Below, piece by piece: positions 47,089 through 53,892 of a stretch of DNA of 64,000 nt. The stretch spans positions 2,046,001 to 2,110,000 of the forward strand of contig NZ_CP046507.1 in NCBI RefSeq assembly GCF_009741445.1, read 5' to 3'. This DNA is from Mycobacterium avium subsp. avium. GTDB taxonomy: Bacteria > Actinomycetota > Actinomycetes > Mycobacteriales > Mycobacteriaceae. A model generated the notes under the pieces. The model did no database searches and had not been told where the DNA came from. It worked only from the letters and a program-made list of their open reading frames with translations. Every line of letters begins with the position of its first letter. The first letter of the stretch is position 1. Made by a program: the position numbers and the translations under genes.

Positions 47089-47800
47089 TTCAAGTTCGAC
47101 ACGCCGCGGGCGCCGCAGCAGCCGCGAAAGGCCGGCCGACATCCTGGATATCTCCCCGCAACTGTCGGAAGTGTCGTCCTACGGCGGCTTCTTCGCGCTG
47201 ACCGTGGGCGGCGACCCGGCCGGCTGGCGCCCGGTCACTGAGTGCTACGCCGACGGCAGCGCCGACCTGATCGCGGCCACCGCCCGCCGCTACCGCACCC
47301 GTGACCTGCGGATCGGCGCCTCGCTGGTGCACCTGGCCCACGCCAGCCGGCTGTGGTCGCCGGTGCTGGGCTGCGCGATCGGCCACGGCGTCGTCCCCGA
47401 CCTCGGCGACCTGCACCGCGCCGCGACTGGCGCGCAGCTGCGGCTGCCCGAGCCCGTCGGGCGGCGCGTCACCGCGCCGCACCCCGAGCTGCTGTATCGC
47501 CTCGTGGTGGACGAGCACCTGGGTCCGCTGGCCGCGGGCCTGCGCGTCGGGCTGGCGCCCGCCCTGCTCGCCGGCAACGTGGCCTCGGCGCTGGTCGGGG
47601 CGGCGCGGGCGCTGTTGTCGGCGCGGCCGGACCTGCGCTCCGCGATCGTCGAGACCACCCTGGCGCTGCTGGACACCGGCATCATGTCCGGCGCCGGCAC
47701 CGTCACCGGCCCGCCGCTGGACTTCCGGCGGGCCAGCTGCTGCCTGTTCTACCGGCTGCCCGGGGGCTCGGTGTGCGGCGACTGCGTGCTGGATCGATAG
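47081..47800 (+). CDS. FhuF-like (2Fe-2S) ferric-siderophore reductase-type protein
   Basis: About 239 residues. The end, [18 protein letters not shown], has the C-C-x10-C-x2-C arrangement that binds the [2Fe-2S] cluster in FhuF-type ferric reductases. The middle carries [18 protein letters not shown] and [15 protein letters not shown], typical of the family. Reduction of siderophore-bound iron is the likely role. The start is uncertain: GTG 47081 fits homology beginning near [20 protein letters not shown] 46985 would run through the recA promoter. M. tuberculosis keeps only a short Cys-rich remnant (Rv2737A), so this copy looks ancestral and intact. Confidence 0.8.
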   Translation: MFDSSSTRRGRRSSRERPADILDISPQLSEVSSYGGFFALTVGGDPAGWRPVTECYADGSADLIAATARRYRTRDLRIGASLVHLAHASRLWSPVLGCAIGHGVVPDLGDLHRAATGAQLRLPEPVGRRVTAPHPELLYRLVVDEHLGPLAAGLRVGLAPALLAGNVASALVGAARALLSARPDLRSAIVETTLALLDTGIMSGAGTVTGPPLDFRRASCCLFYRLPGGSVCGDCVLDR

Positions 47801-47815
47801 CACCCGCTTGCGGAC

Positions 47816-48010
47816 TTACCATTGCTCCCGCGGCACGTCGAAGTCGACGCACAACGCCCGCCAGACGTCGCGCGGGTCCACACCGTCCTCGATCGCCTGC
47901 GCCGCCGTCCGCCCGCCCAAACCGGTCAGTACGTGATCCACCAACACCGATGAGCCGTAGGTGGTGCCGAAGCGCAACACCACCCGCTCGTGGAACTCCG
48001 TGAGCCGCAT
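47816..48010 (-). CDS. DUF3046 protein
   Basis: A 64-residue protein, MRLTEFHERVVLRFGTTYGS onward, with a conserved C-terminus VWRALCVDFDVPREQW. DUF3046 is a small actinobacterial family always found near recA/recX (Rv2738c); its function is unknown, though the linkage hints at recombination or damage response. Convergent with the FhuF-like gene, 15 bases apart. Confidence 0.88.
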   Translation of the reverse strand: MRLTEFHERVVLRFGTTYGSSVLVDHVLTGLGGRTAAQAIEDGVDPRDVWRALCVDFDVPREQW

Positions 48011-48036
48011 CCCAGCCAACATACCCAGACGCGTCC

Positions 48037-48321
48037 TCAGCGCCAGCTGGCCGGCAGGTCGATCAGGTGGTTGGGGCAATACGTCTGCACCGCCAGGGAC
48101 ATGGTGTCGCGGGCGCGTTGCGCGGACATGGTGGCGCGCAATTGCATGAATGCGTACTCGGCCGGCGCCAGTCCCTGCTCGGCGGCGGCCGGGTCGTCCA
48201 TCAACTGGCAGGCCTGCTGCTGATCGGCGCTGTCGGCGTGAGCCGGGCCGGCCCACAACGGCGAGCCGAACAGCGCCCCGGCCAGCACGGCGCCCGCGGC
48301 GAACGTGGTGATGATCCTCAT
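48037..48321 (-). CDS. small secreted protein, DUF732-like
   Basis: A 94-residue protein with a signal peptide (TTFAAGAVLAGALFGSPLWA, cleavage after AHA near residue 29) and a 65-residue mature part with two cysteines (QQACQLM and VQTYCPNH) about 40 apart, the DUF732 pattern of secreted mycobacterial proteins. Function unknown. Its ribosome-binding region is duplicated in tandem (48321-48358). Located between the DUF3046 and glycosyltransferase genes, where I recall no M. tuberculosis gene. Confidence 0.75.
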   Translation of the reverse strand: MRIITTFAAGAVLAGALFGSPLWAGPAHADSADQQQACQLMDDPAAAEQGLAPAEYAFMQLRATMSAQRARDTMSLAVQTYCPNHLIDLPASWR

Positions 48322-48358
48322 GGGTGCCTCCCGCCGAGATGGGTGCCTCCCGCCGAAG
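48321..48358. repeat. 19-bp tandem duplication covering a ribosome-binding site
   Basis: Two 19-bp copies (48321-48339, 48340-48358) each read, on the minus strand, as GGCGGGAGGCACCCAT. The copy next to the DUF732-like gene ends in its ATG; in the upstream copy the codon reads ATC. Confidence 0.65.
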
Positions 48359-48365
48359 CATAAGG

Positions 48366-49526
48366 TCATCCGGCCAGCGCCTCGCGGCACACCCGGACCG
48401 GATCGGCGACGTCGGCGATGCCGGCGGCGGCGCGCTGCGCGGCCGCCCGGTAGCCCGGTGACGACAGCACCTCGTTCACCGCGGCCACCAGCGCGTCGGC
48501 GCTCAGCGGCCGGATCAGCCGGGCGCTGCCCTGGCGGACCACCCGGTTGGCGATCTCCCACTGGTCGCCGCCGCCGGGCACCGCCACCAGCGGCACCCCG
48601 GCCAGCAGCGTCTTGGCCACCATCCCGTGCCCGCCGCCGCAGACCACCACGTCGGCGTGCCGCAGCAACTCGGCCTGACTGCCCAGCCCGACCACCGCCC
48701 ACGGCGGTGCTGCCAGCTCCGGCCCGGCCAGCCGGGACACCACCAGCCGCGCCCCGGCCGGCAGCGTCTCCCCCGGCGTCAGGCAGGACAGCGCCACCTC
48801 GGCCAGACCCCGGGCGCCGGTCAGCGCGGTCGACGGCGCGACCACCACCACCGGCCCGGAACCGGCCGGGATGTCCAGCACCCGGTCGGTCGGCTCGAAA
48901 TGCAGCGGTCCCACCAGCACGGCCTCGTCCGGCCAGTCGGGCCGGGGCACCTCGAGGGCGGGCAGGGTGGCGATCAGCCGGCGCAGCGGCCCCGGGTCGC
49001 GGGCCGGCAAGCCGATCTCGGCCCGCGCCGCGGCGCGCTGCCGCAGCCCGGCCCGCCAGGAGCGCGCGGTCAGCGCGCGCATGGTGGCGTCACGCAGCCG
49101 ACCCCGCAGGCCGGTGCCCGGGGCCAGCCCGCTGCCGATCGGCGGCAACCCCTTGGACGGCAGGTAGAGCGGATGCGGGCTGAGCTCGATCCACGGGATG
49201 CCGAGCAGCTCGGCGGCCATCCCGCCGCCGGCGGTGATGACGTCGGACACCACCAGGTCGGGCGCCAGGTCGCGCAGGGCGGGCACGTTGAGCACCGCCA
49301 TCCGGGCGGCGCGGCGGTGGATGCGGGCCCCGGCGTCGACGTCCTCGTCGGTGGCCGCCAGTCCGTCCAGTTCGACGGCGTCGACGCCGGCGCCGCGGGC
49401 GGTGTCCAGCCACTCGGCGCCGGTGAACAGCGTGGGAGTATCGCCGGCGTCGGCGAAGCGGCGGCACAGCGCGATCGCCGGGAACGAATGCCCGGGATCC
49501 GGCCCGGCGACCACGGCGACGCGCAT
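48366..49526 (-). CDS. GT-B family glycosyltransferase (UGT-like)
   Basis: A 386-residue glycosyltransferase of the GT1/MGT type. N-terminal acceptor domain starts MRVAVVAGPDPGHSFPAIAL; the C-terminal donor domain has VVVVAPSTAL, LLRHADVVVCGGGHGMVAK and LVAVPGGGDQWEIANRV, where the HADVVVCGGGHG region binds the nucleotide sugar. The natural acceptor is unknown. ATG 49526 begins at the first strand; GTG starts further upstream are not supported. Divergent from ephG. Equivalent of Rv2739c. Confidence 0.88.
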   Translation of the reverse strand: MRVAVVAGPDPGHSFPAIALCRRFADAGDTPTLFTGAEWLDTARGAGVDAVELDGLAATDEDVDAGARIHRRAARMAVLNVPALRDLAPDLVVSDVITAGGGMAAELLGIPWIELSPHPLYLPSKGLPPIGSGLAPGTGLRGRLRDATMRALTARSWRAGLRQRAAARAEIGLPARDPGPLRRLIATLPALEVPRPDWPDEAVLVGPLHFEPTDRVLDIPAGSGPVVVVAPSTALTGARGLAEVALSCLTPGETLPAGARLVVSRLAGPELAAPPWAVVGLGSQAELLRHADVVVCGGGHGMVAKTLLAGVPLVAVPGGGDQWEIANRVVRQGSARLIRPLSADALVAAVNEVLSSPGYRAAAQRAAAGIADVADPVRVCREALAG

Positions 49527-49578
49527 CGGATTCACCCTGCCACAGCGTTCGGCCGCCACGCTCGCCTACGCTGGCGAT

Positions 49579-50010
49579 ATGACCGAGCTGACTGGGACCA
49601 CCGTTGCGAACACCCGTACGGTCGAAGGATTCCTCAACGCGCTGCAGGACGCGGATTACGACGCCGCCGAGGCCGCACTGGCCGACGACCTCGTCTACGA
49701 GAATGTCGGGCTGCCCACCATCCACGGCCGGGCCCGGGCCATGAAGCTGTTTCGCCGGATGGAGGGCCGCGCCGCCTTCGAGGTGAAGATCCACCGCATC
49801 GCGGCCGACGGCGGCGCGGTGCTCACCGAACGCACCGATGCGCTGATCTTCGGCCCGCTGCGGCTGCAGTTCTGGGTGTGCGGCGTGTTCGAGGTGCAGA
49901 ACGGGCGAATCACGTTGTGGCGGGACTACTTCGACTTCTTCGACATGCTCAAGGCCACGGCGCGCGGGGTGGCCGCGCTGCTGCTGCCGTCGCTGAAAGC
50001 CACGTTCTGA
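49579..50010 (+). CDS. ephG: limonene-1,2-epoxide hydrolase-type epoxide hydrolase
   Basis: A 143-residue cone-shaped (SnoaL-like) epoxide hydrolase. The Asp-Arg-Asp catalytic set of the family can be placed at the Arg of the MKLFRRM segment, TERTDALIFG and TLWRDYFDFFDML. The M. tuberculosis homologue EphG (Rv2740, about 149 residues) opens epoxides of fatty and sterol type. TACGCT (49567-49572) is 6 bases before the ATG, fitting leaderless transcription. Confidence 0.93.
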   Translation: MTELTGTTVANTRTVEGFLNALQDADYDAAEAALADDLVYENVGLPTIHGRARAMKLFRRMEGRAAFEVKIHRIAADGGAVLTERTDALIFGPLRLQFWVCGVFEVQNGRITLWRDYFDFFDMLKATARGVAALLLPSLKATF

Positions 50011-50017
50011 GCGCGCC

Positions 50018-50416
50018 ATGAGCCAGGACAGGGGCCGCACCCGGCCGAATTTCGTTCAGTTCGTCCGCTATTGCTGCGGCGGGCGGCTGCCGGACTCGAT
50101 GCGCGACTGGGTGCGCAACGACCTGGCCGGCAAGGGCGCGACGGCCCGGATGATGCGGCGGGTGGCGGTGCCGGCGGTGCTGGTGCTGGCCCCGTTCTGG
50201 TTGATCCCGACGACGCTCGACGTTCACCTGAGCATGACGCTGCCGATTCTCATTCCGTTCGTGTACTTTTCGCACGCGCTCAACAAGGTGTGGCGCCGGC
50301 ACATGCTGGCCGTGCACGGTCTGGACCCCGAGCTGGTCGACGAGGTCTCCCGGCAGCGCGACGCCCACATCCACCGCTCCTACATCGAGCGCTACGGCCC
50401 GCGCCCGGAAGACTAA
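50018..50416 (+). CDS. DUF5313 membrane protein
   Basis: A 132-residue protein. Conserved N-terminal RPNFVQFVRYCCGGRLPDSM and WVRNDLAG, then two membrane segments (VAVPAVLVLAPFWLIP and LSMTLPILIPFVYFSHAL) and a basic tail. DUF5313 is an actinobacterial family of unknown function. It lies 7 bases after ephG and ends within 4 bases of convergent pspM. The opposite strand carries an Arg/His-rich open frame in the position of the M. tuberculosis Rv2742c (pspN) annotation; this strand looks the real one. Confidence 0.8.
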   Translation: MSQDRGRTRPNFVQFVRYCCGGRLPDSMRDWVRNDLAGKGATARMMRRVAVPAVLVLAPFWLIPTTLDVHLSMTLPILIPFVYFSHALNKVWRRHMLAVHGLDPELVDEVSRQRDAHIHRSYIERYGPRPED

Positions 50417-51222
50417 CCGGCGCCGCGTAGCCCGCCGAGTTCGTCGAAGGCCTGCGCCCACCCGTTCAGCCGGTCGGTGGCCCCGACCAGCTCGGCCCGG
50501 TAGTGCTGCGACGCGGTTGACCCGTCACCGTTGGCCGCGGACACCAATCTCGCTGCGGCGGTGACCATTTCGTTGTACTGGCGCACCCCGGCGCTCAGCT
50601 GCGCGGTGAACGCGTTGATGGTGGGCGCCAGATATGACCGGGATTCCTCGCCGGCCTGCGCCGCCCGTTCCATGGACACCACCTGCGCGGCGGTGGACGC
50701 CATGGCCGCCGAGGTGCGGCCGGCGGCCGCGGTCAGGTCGCGGATTTCGGCGGCCGGCAACATCGCGCCCCGCTCCAGCACGGCCAGCAACGAGGCGAAG
50801 CCGCGTTCGGAGGCGCCCAGCGCGTACATCGCCGGGCGGGCCGCCGAACCCGGCGGCGGCAGCCGGCGCACGGTCGCCGGCCGGGGCGCCGGCAGTGGCT
50901 CGGCGCGCAGCCAGCGGTAGCGCAGCAGCAGCAACGTCGCCGGAATGGCCATCACGACCGCGACGGCGCCGGTGATCTCCAGCAGCAGGGCGAACCATCC
51001 CCAGGCGGCCAGCATGATCGTCAGCACCGCCCAGAACGCGCACCCGGCGGTGAAGATCAGGCCCCAGCGCAGCGCGCGGCGGCGGCGGCGCAGCAGGCGC
51101 GCCCGCGGGTCCGTGGCCGCGCTGATCTTGCGGGCCACCAGGTCGGAAAGGTCGGCGGCGGCGGCCACTCCGCGCTGCAGCAACGCCCGCCACGGCCCGG
51201 GCTGCGTTGCGTTCACGGCCAT
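50413..51222 (-). CDS. pspM: phage-shock membrane protein PspM
   Basis: A 269-residue membrane protein with two close transmembrane helices (WGLIFTAGCAFWAVLTIMLA and GWFALLLEITGAVAVVMAIP, about 53-95), a Pro/Arg linker and a helical C-terminal domain (about 140-269). In M. tuberculosis Rv2743c (PspM) binds PspA and links it to the membrane during envelope stress. Three bases after pspA on the same strand. Under the SigE/ClgR circuit through the clgR-pspA-pspM operon. Confidence 0.88.
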   Translation of the reverse strand: MAVNATQPGPWRALLQRGVAAAADLSDLVARKISAATDPRARLLRRRRRALRWGLIFTAGCAFWAVLTIMLAAWGWFALLLEITGAVAVVMAIPATLLLLRYRWLRAEPLPAPRPATVRRLPPPGSAARPAMYALGASERGFASLLAVLERGAMLPAAEIRDLTAAAGRTSAAMASTAAQVVSMERAAQAGEESRSYLAPTINAFTAQLSAGVRQYNEMVTAAARLVSAANGDGSTASQHYRAELVGATDRLNGWAQAFDELGGLRGAG

Positions 51223-51225
51223 GAG

Positions 51226-52053
51226 CTACTGACCAAGTGGTTTCTCGCTGACCGCGTCGCCGGCGCCCTGGCCGGGCGCGGGGGTGGCCGGGGTGCCGCC
51301 GGCGGCCGGTGTGCCTCCGGTCGGCAACGCCTCGCCCCGCATCGAGGCGCGGATCTGCTCGAGCCGGGAATGCCCGGCCATCTGCACGCCGGCCTGCTCG
51401 ACCTCGAGCATCCTGCCCTGCACGGAGCCCTGTGCCAGTTCGGCGGCCCCGATCGCGTTGGCGTAGCGCCGCTCGATCTTGTCGCGCACCTCGTCCAGGC
51501 TGGGCACGTTGCCGGGGGCGGCCAGCTCGCTCATCGACTGCAGCGAGGCGCTGACCTGTTCCTGCATCTTGGCCTGTTCGAGCTGGCTGAGCAGCTTGGT
51601 GCGCTCGGCGAAGTTCTGCTGCAGCACCATCGCGTTCTGCTCGACCGCCTTCTTGGCCTGGGCGGCGGCGTTGAGCGCCTGGTCGTGCAGCGTCTTGAGG
51701 TCTTCGACGCTTTGCTCGGCGGTGACCAGCTGGGCGGCGAACGCCTCGGCGGCGTTGTTGTACTCGGTGGCCTTGGCGGTGTCGCCGGCGGCGGTGGCCT
51801 GGTCGGCCAGCGTCAGCGCCTGACGCACGTTGACCTGCAGCTTCTCCACGTCGGCGAGCTGGCGGTTGAGCCGCATCTCGAGTTGGCGCTGGTTGCCGAT
51901 GACCTGAGCGGCCTGCTGGGTCAGCGCCTGGTGGGTGCGCTGGGCTTCCTCGATGGCCTGCTGGATCTGCACCTTGGGGTCGGCGCGCTCGTCGATCGTG
52001 GCGTTGAACTTCGCCATCAGGTACTTCCACGCCTTGACGAACGGATTGGCCAT
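51226..52053 (-). CDS. pspA: phage-shock protein A (35 kDa antigen type)
   Basis: A 275-residue PspA/Vipp1 (bacterial ESCRT-III-like) protein that coats damaged membrane. Signature start [20 protein letters not shown] with an amphipathic helix, then long coiled coil (about 25-220: [40 protein letters not shown]) and a Gly/Pro/Ala-rich tail. M. tuberculosis Rv2744c; in the M. avium group the homologue is the 35 kDa antigen, as I recall. The 118-bp gap after clgR may hold an additional promoter. Confidence 0.95.
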   Translation of the reverse strand: MANPFVKAWKYLMAKFNATIDERADPKVQIQQAIEEAQRTHQALTQQAAQVIGNQRQLEMRLNRQLADVEKLQVNVRQALTLADQATAAGDTAKATEYNNAAEAFAAQLVTAEQSVEDLKTLHDQALNAAAQAKKAVEQNAMVLQQNFAERTKLLSQLEQAKMQEQVSASLQSMSELAAPGNVPSLDEVRDKIERRYANAIGAAELAQGSVQGRMLEVEQAGVQMAGHSRLEQIRASMRGEALPTGGTPAAGGTPATPAPGQGAGDAVSEKPLGQ

Positions 52054-52171
52054 CAGTCAGCTCCACCTTCGCTTCTCGAGGGGCCGCGGCGGCCCTGAAA
52101 AGGCTCCACGCCTGTCGCTCAATTTAGTGGGTCGGCGCCGATCGCCGTACCCCTTGCGGGGATCCCGCCGC

Positions 52172-52498
52172 TCAGGCCAGCGCCAGGCTGGCCACCGGCG
52201 GGATGACGACCTTGGTGCTGGCGTCGATGCTGGGGCCGGCCGGCGCGGCGACGGCCGCGCGTTCCTCGCTGGCCATCCGCTCGCCGGCGTCGGTGAGCAC
52301 CGACGACAACGGGACGTCCAGCGCGTCGCAGATCGCGTTGAGCAGCTCGCTGGACGGCTCCTTGCGGCCGCGTTCCACCTCGGACAGGTAGCCGAGGCTC
52401 ACCCGCGCCGTATCGGACACCTCGCGCAGTGTCCGGCCTTGCGTCGTGCGGGCCTCGCGCAGTACGTCGCCGATGACCTCGCGCACCAATGGCGGCAT
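52172..52498 (-). CDS. clgR: transcriptional activator ClgR
   Basis: A 108-residue Xre-type regulator that activates clp protease genes and the psp operon. Helix-turn-helix [20 protein letters not shown] (about 23-42) is followed by [18 protein letters not shown]. The C-terminus [16 protein letters not shown] keeps the hydrophobic Ala-ending tail that makes ClgR a ClpP substrate. ATG 52498 follows GGAG; upstream in-frame starts are not supported. SigE-type promoter at 52573-52599. Equivalent of Rv2745c. Confidence 0.94.
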   Translation of the reverse strand: MPPLVREVIGDVLREARTTQGRTLREVSDTARVSLGYLSEVERGRKEPSSELLNAICDALDVPLSSVLTDAGERMASEERAAVAAPAGPSIDASTKVVIPPVASLALA

Positions 52499-52572
52499 CC
52501 CGCACTCCTTCGTCCAGTCGGCCCTGCGCGGCACGCCTCTTCACTCGCCTCCGGCAGGTGCTCAATTAGGTG

Positions 52573-52599
52573 AACGCCGGCGGGGCCGCGGTGGTTCCC
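52573..52599 (-). promoter_or_regulatory. SigE-type promoter of clgR-pspA-pspM
   Basis: On the minus strand: GGGAAC (52599-52594), 17 bases, CGTT (52576-52573), identical in boxes and spacing to the sigB element. The start point would lie about 65 bases before the clgR ATG. Confidence 0.8.
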
Positions 52600-52625
52600 G
52601 TTCGGGGATGCCGAATCAGCCCGAA

Positions 52626-53225
52626 TCAGGCGGCGGTCCGGCGCACTTCGCGCACCGTCGAGACCACGTAGTCGATCCCGGTGATCACCGTGAGCACGAT
52701 GGCCGCGCCCATCACCACGGCCGCGCCCACCCGGAACGGCCCGGGCGTGCCCGCCCACGGCAGCACGAACAAACCGATGGCGAACACCTGCACCACCGTC
52801 TTGAGCTTGCCGCCCCAGCTGGCCGGGATCACGCCCCGGCGGATGACCGCCAACCGCAGCACGGTGACCCCGAATTCGCGGGCCAGGATCAGCACGGTGA
52901 TCCACCACGGCAGCTCGCCGAGCATGGACAGCCCGATCAGCGCCGACCCGACCAGCGTCTTGTCCGCGATCGGGTCGACGAACGCGCCGAATTCGGTGGC
53001 CATCCCGTAGTTGCGGGCCAGCAGCCCGTCCAGCCGATCGGTGATGCAGGCGAACGCGAAGATCAGGAAAGCCAGGATGCGGAAGCCGGTCTCGTGGCCG
53101 TCACCGGCGAACAGGGCGAGCAGAAAGACCGGCACCAACACCAGCCGCAGCAGGGTCAACGTGTTGGCCAGGTTGGCGATGTTTGCCCGCCCTACCATCG
53201 GACCCGTCTGCGGCTGCCCCGGCAC
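52626..53225 (-). CDS. pgsA3: CDP-alcohol phosphatidyltransferase, probable PgsA3
   Basis: A 199-residue membrane enzyme of phospholipid synthesis, probably transferring phosphatidyl from CDP-diacylglycerol to glycerol 3-phosphate. The family motif D-G-x2-A-R-x8-G-x3-D-x3-D is complete: DGLLARNYGMATEFGAFVDP then IADKT. About five hydrophobic helices (LVLVPVFLLALFAGD, ILAFLIFAFACI). Separated from clgR by a 127-bp gap that holds the clgR promoter. Equivalent of Rv2746c. Confidence 0.92.
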   Translation of the reverse strand: MPGQPQTGPMVGRANIANLANTLTLLRLVLVPVFLLALFAGDGHETGFRILAFLIFAFACITDRLDGLLARNYGMATEFGAFVDPIADKTLVGSALIGLSMLGELPWWITVLILAREFGVTVLRLAVIRRGVIPASWGGKLKTVVQVFAIGLFVLPWAGTPGPFRVGAAVVMGAAIVLTVITGIDYVVSTVREVRRTAA

Positions 53226-53281
53226 CGCAACAGAATAACGGTTGACCAGCGCAGCCGTCCGTGATGCCGATACTGTTAGCC

Positions 53282-53806
53282 GTGACCGAAAGTCCGCAGC
53301 GCTACCGGCCGCTGGTTCGACGCGCGCGAACGTCCGATGTTCCCGCCATCAAAGAACTCGTCGACACCTACGCGGGAAAGATCCTGCTGGAAAAGAACCT
53401 CGTGACGCTGTATGAGGCGGTCCAGGAATTCTGGGTGGCCGAGCTCCCCGATTCCCCGGGCCGGGTGGTCGGGTGCGGGGCGCTGCACGTGCTGTGGTCG
53501 GACCTCGGCGAAATCCGCACCGTCGCGGTCAACCCCGCGATGACCGGTCACGGCATCGGCCACGCGATCGTGGACCGGCTGCTGCAGGTCGCCCGCGAGC
53601 TGGAGCTCAAGCGGCTGTTCGTGTTGACGTTCGAGACCGAGTTCTTCGGCAAGCACGGCTTCACCGAGATCGAGGGCACGCCGGTGACCGCCGAGGTGTT
53701 CGAGGAGATGTGCCGCTCCTACGACATCGGGGTGGCCGAATTTTTGGACCTGAGCTACGTCAAGCCGAACATCCTCGGCAACTCGCGGATGCTGCTGGTG
53801 CTCTAG
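53282..53806 (+). CDS. argA: L-glutamate N-acetyltransferase
   Basis: A 174-residue GNAT enzyme catalysing the first step of arginine biosynthesis. Acetyl-CoA-binding motif VAVNPAMTGHGIGHAIVDRL (about 83-102), N-terminal VRRARTSDVPAIKELVDTYA, C-terminal SYDIGVAEFLDLSYVKPNIL. The GTG at 53282 gives exactly the length of M. tuberculosis ArgA (Rv2747, 174). TACTGT (53271-53276) lies 5 bases before it. It stands alone, convergent with ftsK. Confidence 0.93.
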   Translation: MTESPQRYRPLVRRARTSDVPAIKELVDTYAGKILLEKNLVTLYEAVQEFWVAELPDSPGRVVGCGALHVLWSDLGEIRTVAVNPAMTGHGIGHAIVDRLLQVARELELKRLFVLTFETEFFGKHGFTEIEGTPVTAEVFEEMCRSYDIGVAEFLDLSYVKPNILGNSRMLLVL

Positions 53807-53829
53807 GCCTCGCTCGCGCCGCGCGGGCA

Positions 53830-53875
53830 TCACGCTGGCGTGACGCTGGCGGCCGAGCGTCACGCTGGCGTGACG
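53830..53875. terminator. two copies of a TCACGCTGGCGTGA palindrome between argA and ftsK
   Basis: TCACGC-TG-GCGTGA occurs at 53829-53842 region and again within CGTCACGC-TG-GCGTGACG (53858-53875), 30 bases apart, in the gap between convergent genes. Either can form an 6-8 bp stem; together they look like a doubled transcription terminator or a mobile intergenic palindrome. Confidence 0.5.
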
Positions 53876-53892
53876 TTCGGCGCTAAACGGCG

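Noticed and set aside
49949..50461. Arg/His-rich minus-strand frame like the annotated Rv2742c (pspN)
   Set aside because: Composition of a shadow frame; not listed as a gene but raised as a finding because of the published name.
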